A stretch of 10,968 nt of DNA, from assembly GCA_015654915.1 (NCBI GenBank), contig JAATFY010000272.1, forward strand, positions 1-10,968. The letters run 5' to 3'. This document shows positions 1 through 5,963 of this stretch, in pieces; the first letter of the stretch is position 1; every line of letters begins with the position of its first letter. The notes below the pieces were generated by a model, which made no database searches, had not been told where the DNA came from, and worked only from the letters and a program-made list of their open reading frames with translations. Source of the stretch: Rhodospirillales bacterium (GTDB taxonomy: Bacteria > Pseudomonadota > Alphaproteobacteria > UBA9219). The position numbers and the translations under genes are program-made.

Positions 1-789
1 GATCTGATATTCCTTATACGTCAACGTCAGCGCGGGGGCTACGGTAATGCTGTCGCCGGTATGAATGCCCATCGGATCGACGTTTTCAATCGAGCAGACG
101 ATGATGCAGTTGTCCTTGCGGTCGCGCACCACTTCCATTTCGTACTCTTTCCAGCCGAGAACGGATTCCTCGACCAGAACTTCATGAACCGGACTGGCCG
201 CAAGGCCGCTGGCGACGATCTCGACATATTCGGTACGGTTATAGGCGATGCCGCCGCCCGTACCGCCTAAAGTGAAACTGGGGCGAATGATCGCGGGCAA
301 ACCGATTTCGGGCAAGGCTTCCTGCGCCTCGGCCATGGTTTTAACGACGCGGCTGTTAGGACAGGACAGGCCGATTTTGGCCATCGCTTCGCGGAACAGG
401 AAACGGTCTTCGGCCTTTTCAATCGCGGCGCGGTTGGCGCCGATAAGCTCGATGCCGAGCCGTTCCAGCGTACCCTCTTTCGCCAGCGCCATGGCGGTCT
501 TCAATGCCGTCTGACCGCCCATGGTCGGCAGCAGCGCGTCGGGCTTTTCGTGATCCAGAATTTTCGCGACGATGGATGGAGTGATCGGTTCGATATAGGT
601 CGCATCGGCAATTTCGGGGTCGGTCATGATCGTCGCCGGATTGGAATTCACCAGCACGATCCGGTAGCCCTCCTGCCGCAGTGCCTTGCAGGCCTGTACG
701 CCGGAATAATCGAACTCGCACGCCTGCCCAATCACGATGGGCCCCGCTCCGATGATGCAGATGGTTTTGATGTCGGTGCGTTTAGGCAT
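1..789 (-). CDS. carB: Carbamoyl phosphate synthetase large subunit, N-terminal part (cut by window edge)
   Basis: This is the ammonia-using synthetase subunit. With CarA it makes carbamoyl phosphate from glutamine-derived ammonia, bicarbonate and two ATP, feeding pyrimidine and arginine synthesis in the cytoplasm. The 263 codons present match the start of CarB closely: the opening MPKRTDIKTICIIGAGPIVI, then GQACEFDYSG, VNSNPATIMTDPE, LLPTMGGQTALN-like LLPTMGGQTALK, and the ATP-grasp glycine-rich stretch RPSFTLGGTGGGIAYN at about residues 159-174, followed by EYEMEVVRD. This covers the pre-ATP-grasp domain and much of the first ATP-grasp domain. The full protein is normally near 1070-1100 residues, so roughly three quarters lies beyond position 1. 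The ATG at 789-787 overlaps the end of the upstream gene by 8 bases; a GGGGA stretch five bases before the ATG is a modest ribosome binding site. No damage is visible. Confidence 0.97.
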   Translation of the reverse strand, partial: MPKRTDIKTICIIGAGPIVIGQACEFDYSGVQACKALRQEGYRIVLVNSNPATIMTDPEIADATYIEPITPSIVAKILDHEKPDALLPTMGGQTALKTAMALAKEGTLERLGIELIGANRAAIEKAEDRFLFREAMAKIGLSCPNSRVVKTMAEAQEALPEIGLPAIIRPSFTLGGTGGGIAYNRTEYVEIVASGLAASPVHEVLVEESVLGWKEYEMEVVRDRKDNCIIVCSIENVDPMGIHTGDSITVAPALTLTYKEYQI

Positions 790-1336
790 GAAGCGTCCCC
801 GGCCTTTGGCGCTGCTGATCCAGCCAGTTATTGAGAGCGTGCACAAAAGGGCCGAATTCCGTGTTCATAGCTTCCCACAGTTTGCCTGAATCAGGGGCAT
901 CCTCCAGCGCATCACTTGCCGCAATGATGCTCGCGCTCATTTCAGGCGTATATATAAGGGATGGCTTCACGGCCAAAGGAGTTGCATTTACTCCATCCCA
1001 TTCCGCAACAGGCAATCCCGCTGCGCGTACGCCAATATCCCATGTGGAATCGACCGAAACCAATTGCCGCGTTTCGGGAACATAGACATGAAGATATTCA
1101 TGCCAGGAATCCGATAGCGGTACTTTGGAAGTTACATCAAGCGGTAGTGAAGTTTCGCGCCAGTTAAAGCGGCAACGCATGCGGCGCGATACAATATCCC
1201 GAGCCGCGAGCCGCGCCTGCAATTTTTTTGCTTTGGCGGCACATGAATTATCTTTACTTCTATCTGCGATATCGATCCTGTATGGAATATCGCGTACCGC
1301 GTTAAAGGCTTCTATGCGTTGCTGGATAGCGTTCAT
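782..1336 (-). CDS. Small transglutaminase-like protein encoded between carA and carB
   Basis: The product is 184 residues with no signal peptide or membrane segment, so probably cytoplasmic. Three spaced elements resemble the transglutaminase-like Cys-His-Asp core: NSCAAKAKKLQARLAARDI (Cys32 at the start of a helix), HEYLHVYV (His83 followed by a beta strand) and VSVDSTWD (Asp96, 13 residues after the His). The arginine-rich RRMRCRFNWRE strand after the helix also suits that fold. The assignment comes from motif pattern only; a related cysteine-peptidase-like fold is possible. The remaining 80 or so residues are not recognised. The ATG sits in an ATGA overlap with the carA stop and has a strong GGAGG five bases upstream, inside carA. 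Its TAA overlaps the carB ATG by 8 bases. This coupling implies co-expression with carbamoyl phosphate synthetase; substrate and role are unknown. Confidence 0.8.
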   Translation of the reverse strand: MNAIQQRIEAFNAVRDIPYRIDIADRSKDNSCAAKAKKLQARLAARDIVSRRMRCRFNWRETSLPLDVTSKVPLSDSWHEYLHVYVPETRQLVSVDSTWDIGVRAAGLPVAEWDGVNATPLAVKPSLIYTPEMSASIIAASDALEDAPDSGKLWEAMNTEFGPFVHALNNWLDQQRQRPGTLHA

Positions 1337-2517
1337 GCCGCCCTCCGCTTGCCTTTGTGGGCTGCGATCATATCGACGAACCGCTTGAACAAATAATGGC
1401 TGTCATGAGGACCGGGTGAAGCCTCGGGGTGATATTGTACGGAAAACACCGGCTTATCCTTAAGCCTTAAACCTTCATTTGAGCCGTCGAAGAGACTGAT
1501 ATGCGTGGTTTCCACCGATGAAGGCAGCGTATCCGTCTGCACCTCAAAGCCGTGGTTCTGGCTGGTGATTTCGACCTTGCCGGTCTGCAAATCCTTCACC
1601 GGCTGGTTCGCGCCGCGATGGCCGAGTCTCATCTTGGTGGTTTTCCCGCCGAGCGCCAATCCTATCAATTGATGGCCGAGACATATGCCGAACAGCGGCA
1701 AGCCGCGCTCTATAATCGCCTTAATGACCGGCACGGCGTAAATACCCGTGGCGGCAGGATCGCCGGGACCGTTCGAGAGAAACACGCCGTCAGGATTAAG
1801 CTGGAAAATCTCCTCGGCTGATGCCGTTGCAGGAACGACCGTCACGCGGCATCCGGCATTCACAAGGCAGCGCAGAATGTTTTGCTTGGCGCCGTAATCG
1901 ACCGCCACTACGTGGAACCGCTGCGGCGCGGCTTCCTGATGCCAAATGCCTTCGCTCCATTCGTAAGGCTTGCTGCAAGTCACCTGCTTCGCCAGTACCA
2001 TACCTTCGAGGCCCGTCCAGCTTTCGGCCTGCGCATGAAGCGTATCGAGATCGAACTTGCCGTCCGGCGCATGCGCGACTACGCCATTCGGCGCGCCAAA
2101 TTCGCGGATGCGCAGCGTAAGCGCGCGCGTATCGACGCCGGAAATACCGATAAGATTATTTGTCTTCAGCCACGTATCGAGATGTTCTTTCGCGCGCCAG
2201 TTGGCTGGATCGGTGATCGGCGCGCGCAACACAAGGCCACGGGCGGCCGGCTTGGCGGTTTCGACATCTTCGGGGTTCGTCCCGACATTGCCGATATGGG
2301 GAAAGGTAAAGGTGATGATCTGGCCGGCATAGCTGGGGTCGGTCAGGGTTTCCTGATAGCCGGTCATGGAGGTGTTGAAACAGACCTCGCCGACGCTGGA
2401 GCCGATGGCGCCCAAGCCCTTGCCCCAGAAAACGGAACCGTCCGAAAGCACTAAAACCGCCGTTGCATCTTCAGGCGCAGGAATATTCGTTCGTTTTTGC
2501 AACGAAGGGGCGGTCAC
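1333..2517 (-). CDS. carA: Carbamoyl phosphate synthetase small subunit (glutamine amidotransferase)
   Basis: CarA hydrolyses glutamine and channels ammonia to CarB. At 394 residues it is full length for the family. Residues about 20-150 form the CarA-specific N-terminal domain, seen in VLVLSDGSVFWGKGLGA, GEVCFNTSMTGYQETLTDPS and SGVDTRALTLRIRE. Residues about 200-388 are the class I glutamine amidotransferase domain: VAVDYGAKQNILR, LSNGPGDP, the nucleophile Cys279 in GICLGHQL, and His363/Glu365 in QYHPEASPGPHD. All catalytic residues are present. The start is GTG at 2517-2515, preceded by AGAGGA only about four bases away, which is rather close; no better in-frame start is evident. It is the first gene of carA-TGL-carB and overlaps the next gene by 4 bases (ATGA). 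Confidence 0.97.
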   Translation of the reverse strand: MTAPSLQKRTNIPAPEDATAVLVLSDGSVFWGKGLGAIGSSVGEVCFNTSMTGYQETLTDPSYAGQIITFTFPHIGNVGTNPEDVETAKPAARGLVLRAPITDPANWRAKEHLDTWLKTNNLIGISGVDTRALTLRIREFGAPNGVVAHAPDGKFDLDTLHAQAESWTGLEGMVLAKQVTCSKPYEWSEGIWHQEAAPQRFHVVAVDYGAKQNILRCLVNAGCRVTVVPATASAEEIFQLNPDGVFLSNGPGDPAATGIYAVPVIKAIIERGLPLFGICLGHQLIGLALGGKTTKMRLGHRGANQPVKDLQTGKVEITSQNHGFEVQTDTLPSSVETTHISLFDGSNEGLRLKDKPVFSVQYHPEASPGPHDSHYLFKRFVDMIAAHKGKRRAA

Positions 2518-2532
2518 GTGTCCTCTTTCTGG

Positions 2533-2554
2533 GAGCCGTTTTTAGCTCAAACGG
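2533..2554 (-). promoter_or_regulatory. Two overlapping, mutually exclusive hairpins in the carA leader
   Basis: Between the possible carA promoter and its ribosome binding site, CCGTTT and AAACGG form a 6-bp stem (2536-2541 with 2549-2554). The same bases allow an alternative GAGC/GCTC stem (2533-2536 with 2545-2548). Both cannot form at once. No U-run follows, so this is not an obvious terminator. A regulatory role is speculative. Confidence 0.25.
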
Positions 2555-2560
2555 AACAGG

Positions 2561-2589
2561 AATATGCCGATTCTTCCGCGCTATTGCAA
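2561..2589 (-). promoter_or_regulatory. Possible sigma-70-type promoter of the carA operon
   Basis: On the minus strand TTGCAA (2589-2584) and CATATT (2566-2561) are separated by exactly 17 bases. Each hexamer matches four of six consensus positions. The predicted start near 2554 would give a carA leader of about 37 bases. The match is only moderate. Confidence 0.35.
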
Positions 2590-2658
2590 TTGATATTTCC
2601 GGCTCCTAAAGTGCCCTGCATTAGACGTTAATAATTATATCAGGGGTTCATTATTCCA

Positions 2659-3282
2659 ATGGTTGCCGACAACGATGAATTCATAAATCTGGACGAACTG
2701 GCCGCAAACATCGACCAAGCCGATCCGGCTACCGAAGCCGGGCGGGCTGTTTTGTCCGAGAGCATCGATATTTTAGGGGATTTTATCGAAACGCAGGAAG
2801 TTATTTTAAAGCCATATCTCCAAAACCTGCTGAGCAATGCGCCGCTTTCGCTTCCAAAGGTAAAATTTCTAAGAAACGCAATGGGCACCTGCACGGCCGG
2901 AATGATCTGTTCATGTTATATTTCTCTGCATTTACTCAGAGAAGACCCGACAAGTTATTTCGATATGGCGATTGCCGTCTTGAGCGCTATCGGCACGGTA
3001 ATCACGGGTTATTTGACCTATCGAGCGCATCAAAACATTCAGCGTAACATCGACGTAAACAATGCGCTCCGCGAAGCCATAGAAGGAACCAATATAGAAT
3101 TGCAAGATTTGGAAAGAACGCGGGAATTATTCCAATCGGCGGGCAGGAAACTGGCTCAGCATCGACAATCAAGCTCGGGCAGCTCCGGTAGCGATGCGCC
3201 GCAGATATCGGAAATGATTGCCATCGGCGTCGGCAGCCGTCCCCCGTCAAGAGGACGGGCGCTCGCGTGTTTCACCCGGTAG
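2659..3282 (+). CDS. Hypothetical two-helix membrane protein with C-terminal coiled coil
   Basis: I do not recognise a family for this 207-residue protein. Residues 1-65 are acidic and largely helical (NLDELAANIDQAD; SESIDILGDFIETQEVIL). Two hydrophobic segments follow, at about 74-93 (NAMGTCTAGMICSCYISLHL) and 101-121 (FDMAIAVLSAIGTVITGYLT), separated by a short polar loop, consistent with a membrane hairpin. Residues about 124-168 are charged and heptad-like (REAIEGTNIELQDLERTREL), a probable coiled coil, then a serine/glycine-rich stretch and a basic tail. The ATG has an AGGGG about 12 bases upstream, which is long spacing, so the start is less certain. It is divergent from carA and its TAG ends three bases from the stop of the convergent DAHP synthase gene. 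The sequence is AT-richer near the start than carA, possibly a recent acquisition. Confidence 0.75.
   Translation: MVADNDEFINLDELAANIDQADPATEAGRAVLSESIDILGDFIETQEVILKPYLQNLLSNAPLSLPKVKFLRNAMGTCTAGMICSCYISLHLLREDPTSYFDMAIAVLSAIGTVITGYLTYRAHQNIQRNIDVNNALREAIEGTNIELQDLERTRELFQSAGRKLAQHRQSSSGSSGSDAPQISEMIAIGVGSRPPSRGRALACFTR
3243..3259. other. Perfect 6-bp hairpin near the convergent gene ends
   Basis: CCCGTC and GACGGG flank a 5-base AAGAG loop. The hairpin lies inside the last codons of the membrane protein gene and just beyond the DAHP synthase stop. It could help end transcription of the minus-strand gene, but neither strand has a U-run after it, so it is not a typical intrinsic terminator. 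Confidence 0.25.
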
Positions 3283-3285
3283 ATT

Positions 3286-4656
3286 TTACGCCGCGGACGA
3301 AGCCTTCCGTTCGCTCTTCAGATGGTCGGCCACCAGAAACGCAAGCTCCAGCGCCTGCGTGGCGTTCAGGCGCGGATCGCAATGGGTTTCGTAACGCTCG
3401 CCCAAAGCCGCTTCCGTCACAGCCGATACGCCGCCGGTGCATTCGGTGACCTCCTGCCCCGTCATCTCCAGATGAATGCCGCCGGCATGCACGCCCTCGG
3501 CATTGCAGATCGAGAAGAAGTCCCGCGCTTCGGACAAAATGCGGTCGAAGCTGCGGGTCTTGTAACCCGTGCCCGCCATTTGCGTATTGCCGTGCATGGG
3601 ATCCGAGCACCAGACGACCGTGCGTCCGGCTTTCTTCACCGCCCGCAACAAAGGCGGCAGATGCTGTTTGATCTTGTCGGAGCCCATGCGGGCAATCAGC
3701 GTCAGCCGTCCCGCTTCGTTAGCCGGATTAAGCACGTCGATCAGTCTTAATAACTCGTCCGGATTGGTCGTCGGACCACACTTCAGGCCGAGCGGATTTT
3801 TCACGCCGCGCATGAATTCGACATGCGCGCCGTCAAGTTGCCGCGTGCGGTCGCCAATCCACAGCATGTGGGCCGACACGTCATACCAGTCGCCGCTCGT
3901 GCTATCGATGCGGGTCATCGCCTGCTCGTAAGGCAGCAGCAAAGCTTCATGCGACGTGAACAAATCAGTTTCGCGTATCTGCGCCGATGTTTCCGCCGTG
4001 ATATTACAGGCCGCCATGAAGTTCAGTGTCTCGCCGATGCGGTTGGCCAGGGCGCGGTATCGCTCTCCCTGCAGGTTGTTTTCGACGGATTCCAGATTCC
4101 ACCGGTTCACTTCGTGCAAATCGGCATAACCGCCCTGCGCGAACGCGCGGAGAAGATTCAGCGTCGAAGCCGACTGGTTATAAACCTGGATCATCCGTTC
4201 GGGATCGGACTGACGCGCTTCCGGTGTGAAATCGAGGCCGTTGACGATATCACCGCGGTAGCTGGGCAATGAAACACCGTTGCGCGTCTCGGTATCATCC
4301 GAGCGCGGCTTGGCGAACTGCCCCGCCATGCGTCCGATTTTGACGACCGGCGTGCCGCCGCCGAAGGTCAGCACGACCGCGATCTGCAAAATCAGACGAA
4401 ACATGTCGCGGATATTGTTGGCGCTGAATTCGGTGAAGCTTTCGGCGCAGTCACCGCCCTGAAACAGGAAGCCTTCGCCCATGGCAACTTTGCCGAGCTT
4501 TTTCTTGAGGCGTCTCGCCTCGCCGGCGAAAACCAGCGGCGGAAGCTTCGCCAGCCGCGCCTCGGCGGCGCGGAGTTTGTCCTGATCAGCATAGACCGGC
4601 AGTTGTTTTGCCGGCCTCAAACGCCAACTATCGGGAGTCCAGTTTTGCTGTGTCAT
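3286..4656 (-). CDS. aroG: Class II 3-deoxy-7-phosphoheptulonate (DAHP) synthase
   Basis: This enzyme condenses phosphoenolpyruvate and erythrose 4-phosphate, the committed step of the shikimate pathway and thus of Phe, Tyr and Trp synthesis. At 456 residues it has normal length for the plant-type class II family, which is unrelated in sequence to the E. coli AroFGH enzymes. Diagnostic motifs are GEGFLFQGGDCAESF, KIGRMAGQFAKPRS, LGLKCGPTTNPDEL, VVWCSDPMHGNT, GGIHLEMTGQEVTECTGG and CDPRLNATQALELAF. Likely metal ligands are Cys70, His355, Glu397 and Asp427; all are present. The ATG is preceded by AGAGG at nine bases. The long upstream leader carries an aromatic-rich small ORF, a repeat element and an inverted repeat covering the ribosome binding site, suggesting control by aromatic amino acid supply. 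The symbol varies between aroG and aroF in different genomes; the family call is certain. Confidence 0.96.
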   Translation of the reverse strand: MTQQNWTPDSWRLRPAKQLPVYADQDKLRAAEARLAKLPPLVFAGEARRLKKKLGKVAMGEGFLFQGGDCAESFTEFSANNIRDMFRLILQIAVVLTFGGGTPVVKIGRMAGQFAKPRSDDTETRNGVSLPSYRGDIVNGLDFTPEARQSDPERMIQVYNQSASTLNLLRAFAQGGYADLHEVNRWNLESVENNLQGERYRALANRIGETLNFMAACNITAETSAQIRETDLFTSHEALLLPYEQAMTRIDSTSGDWYDVSAHMLWIGDRTRQLDGAHVEFMRGVKNPLGLKCGPTTNPDELLRLIDVLNPANEAGRLTLIARMGSDKIKQHLPPLLRAVKKAGRTVVWCSDPMHGNTQMAGTGYKTRSFDRILSEARDFFSICNAEGVHAGGIHLEMTGQEVTECTGGVSAVTEAALGERYETHCDPRLNATQALELAFLVADHLKSERKASSAA

Positions 4657-4687
4657 GGTTAATAGCCTCTATAAAGTATAGCTAACC
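4657..4687 (-). promoter_or_regulatory. Inverted repeat enclosing the DAHP synthase ribosome binding site
   Basis: On the minus strand GGTTAGC (4687-4681) can pair with the final bases GCTATTAACC (4666-4657) next to the ATG, as GGTTA/TAACC plus GC/GC with a small bulge. Inside, TATA-CTT-TATA extends the stem. The AGAGG Shine-Dalgarno sequence (4670-4666) lies in the fold, so the structure could hide it. A possible -10 box TATACT (4680-4675) also lies here, without a convincing -35. Pairing was worked out by eye. Confidence 0.4.
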
Positions 4688-4702
4688 AATCTATCACTGA
4701 CT

Positions 4703-4770
4703 CGTCATGCCCGCGAAAGCGGACATCCATTTTTGGTTCAAGATGGACCCCCGCCTGCGCGGGGGTGACG
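4703..4770. repeat. Palindromic dispersed repeat R1
   Basis: This 68-base element is bounded by CGTCA and TGACG. It contains two GC-rich hairpin arms: one around GCCCGCGAAAGCGGAC, the other CCCCCGC facing GCGGGGG. The middle holds a weaker CCAT/ATGG pairing. Its left arm is nearly the reverse complement of the right arms of R3 and R4. It lies in the DAHP synthase leader, between the small ORF and the gene. Confidence 0.85.
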
Positions 4771-4855
4771 GCTATGAGCATTGATTAACCATATGTGCCA
4801 ATCTTAACTGGCGGTTGCAAACTTTTATTCAGAATGAGGATGAGTCGAGAGATAT

Positions 4856-4874
4856 GTTCCGGCGCTACCGGAAC
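4856..4874 (-). promoter_or_regulatory. Hairpin spanning the end of the aromatic-rich leader ORF
   Basis: GTTCCGG and CCGGAAC form a perfect 7-bp stem with the 5-base loop TAGCG. The 5' arm is formed by the end of the Trp codon plus the last two sense codons (Phe and Arg) of the leader ORF, and its UAG stop is in the loop. A ribosome stalled on the aromatic codons or released at the stop would disrupt this stem, as expected of a ribosome-sensing attenuator. No U-run follows, so this arm pair alone is not a terminator. Confidence 0.5.
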
Positions 4875-4951
4875 CAATAAAAGCCATAGGCAAACGCGCC
4901 GCCGACAGGGGCGGAAGCGAGGAGGTTGCCGTGGTTTGCCGGGTTAGTCAT
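4865..4951 (-). CDS. Candidate aromatic amino acid leader peptide upstream of DAHP synthase (28 residues)
   Basis: This small ORF reads MTNPANHGNLLASAPVGG and ends AFAYGFYWFR before TAG. Residues 20-28 hold three Phe, two Tyr and one Trp, exactly the three amino acids whose synthesis begins with the downstream enzyme. No Shine-Dalgarno sequence precedes the ATG, but a promoter with 17-base spacing places the transcription start at or next to the ATG, so the message would be leaderless. Leaderless trpL is established for rhizobial trp operons. The stop codon lies in the loop of a 7-bp hairpin, and the DAHP synthase ATG is about 208 bases downstream. What is seen: ORF, residue bias, promoter, hairpin. 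What is inferred: that translation of these codons regulates the enzyme gene. A chance ORF remains possible. Confidence 0.6.
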   Translation of the reverse strand: MTNPANHGNLLASAPVGGAFAYGFYWFR

Positions 4952-4957
4952 AGGGTT

Positions 4958-4986
4958 AATGTAGCAGGTGATGCCCCGAATATCAA
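4958..4986 (-). promoter_or_regulatory. Promoter for the leader ORF and DAHP synthase
   Basis: On the minus strand TTGATA (4986-4981, five of six matches to TTGACA) and TACATT (4963-4958, four of six matches to TATAAT) are separated by exactly 17 bases. Six bases, AACCCT, separate the -10 box from the ATG at 4951, so the first transcribed base is predicted at the A of that ATG. Confidence 0.55.
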
Positions 4987-4991
4987 GAAGG

Positions 4992-5013
4992 GCTAATTAC
5001 TTTCATGATTAGC
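4992..5013. promoter_or_regulatory. Inverted repeat between divergent promoters, possible operator
   Basis: GCTAAT and ATTAGC form a perfect 6-base inverted repeat separated by 10 bases. It lies just upstream of the -35 box of the leader promoter (minus strand) and overlaps the expected -35 region for the plus-strand gene at 5045. The spacing suits binding by a dimeric regulator. A possible -10 box TATAGT for that gene follows at 5017-5022 without a clear -35. Function is inferred. Confidence 0.3.
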
Positions 5014-5044
5014 TTATATAGTAGCGCTGACACGGAGCGATATT

Positions 5045-5722
5045 ATGAGCGCCGATACTGAAAGCCCGATTACCCGCACCAATGGATTAGCGGAAGCTTT
5101 TGCTTCTGTGGTGACAGCCATTACTGCTGCACAAGAAGCCACCCGTCAAGCTGAAGTCATCGCGAATGACTTTAGAATCTTGGCATATAAAGCGCGCCAA
5201 CATTTTATCAGAGAACACATATTGCCACGAGTACGGGAGATAGAAGCCAACATACGGAACATCCAAACAGCCCAAGAAGCAGAAGACCCTCAACCAATAA
5301 GTATGTTGGGAAAAGCTCGAAGCATAAAGGTTGAAGAGTGCGACAAAATAAATTCTCTGGAAAGATCTCCATATAGTACGAAGATTCATTCTCTATTAGA
5401 TATTAGATTCTCTACACATCATGCTCGGCGGGGCAATCACTGTTACATTGGATTTGATCCAATTGGGCCAATTGACGAAAAAACCCCACCCCCGATAGCT
5501 CGCGGTGAGGCCGAAACAATAACATTGGCGCGATGGGTAGAGGGCTACACCGATAAAATACTTACCACTGCAAAATCCGACGATGCAGATAGCATAAACG
5601 CTTTATTGAAAAGCTTGGAAGAACACATTATGCAAACTGTTCTTAAAGATAATCCTAATATCGTGGTACTAGAAAGAATGGCGTTTGCTACAGCCCACCA
5701 TCATAATCATCGCCAACCCTAA
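5045..5722 (+). CDS. Hypothetical soluble protein, orphan
   Basis: The product is 225 residues and I recognise no family. No signal peptide or membrane segment is visible. Residues about 15-80 are alanine/glutamate-rich and helical (AEAFASVVTAITAAQEATRQ; REIEANIRNIQTAQEAED) and may form a helical or coiled-coil segment. A middle part (about 110-160) is less helical, with RFSTHHARRGNHCYIGFDPI. A second helical stretch lies near 160-200 (INALLKSLEEHIMQTVL). The C-terminus is His-rich (AHHHNHRQP), which could bind metal but may be incidental. GGAG seven bases before the ATG is a good ribosome binding site. It is visibly AT-richer than its neighbours and uses many A/T-ending codons, and it sits between repeats R1 and R2, consistent with horizontal acquisition. 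It is divergent from the DAHP synthase leader. Confidence 0.8.
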   Translation: MSADTESPITRTNGLAEAFASVVTAITAAQEATRQAEVIANDFRILAYKARQHFIREHILPRVREIEANIRNIQTAQEAEDPQPISMLGKARSIKVEECDKINSLERSPYSTKIHSLLDIRFSTHHARRGNHCYIGFDPIGPIDEKTPPPIARGEAETITLARWVEGYTDKILTTAKSDDADSINALLKSLEEHIMQTVLKDNPNIVVLERMAFATAHHHNHRQP

Positions 5723-5776
5723 AACGATCAGGGTCTGAACTCAATTTAACCTGAGTCCGAACAAACACTTAATCCT

Positions 5777-5912
5777 GTCATTCCGGAAAATTTGCTTTGC
5801 CCCGCGTCAGCGGGGAAATGCAAATTTATCCGGAATCCCGTTTGTTTTCCTTCGGTTAAACAGGAAACTGGATTCCGGCTCGCGCCCGCTGCGCGGGCTT
5901 GGCCGGAATGAC
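5777..5912. repeat. Palindromic dispersed repeat R2, three-hairpin form
   Basis: A perfect 10-base terminal inverted repeat, GTCATTCCGG/CCGGAATGAC, bounds 136 bases. Inside are three hairpins: AAATTTGC...GCAAATTT enclosing CCCCGC/GCGGGG; CCGGAATCC facing GGATTCCGG; and GCCCGC-TGC-GCGGGC. It lies between the ends of the convergent 5045 gene and glmS and may terminate both, though no classic U-run is seen. Confidence 0.85.
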
Positions 5913-5963
5913 GAAATACTGAAATGGAGTTATTACCATTACTTGCATCTTATGGTGCACCAA

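Noticed and set aside
1882..2454. 190-residue plus-strand frame
   Set aside because: Antisense to carA, which has full catalytic motifs.
4800..4960. Structured RNA such as 4.5S or another housekeeping RNA in this GC-rich intergenic stretch
   Set aside because: I looked for SRP RNA and RNase P signature sequences and saw none on either strand; the leader ORF with its promoter and hairpin explains the region better.
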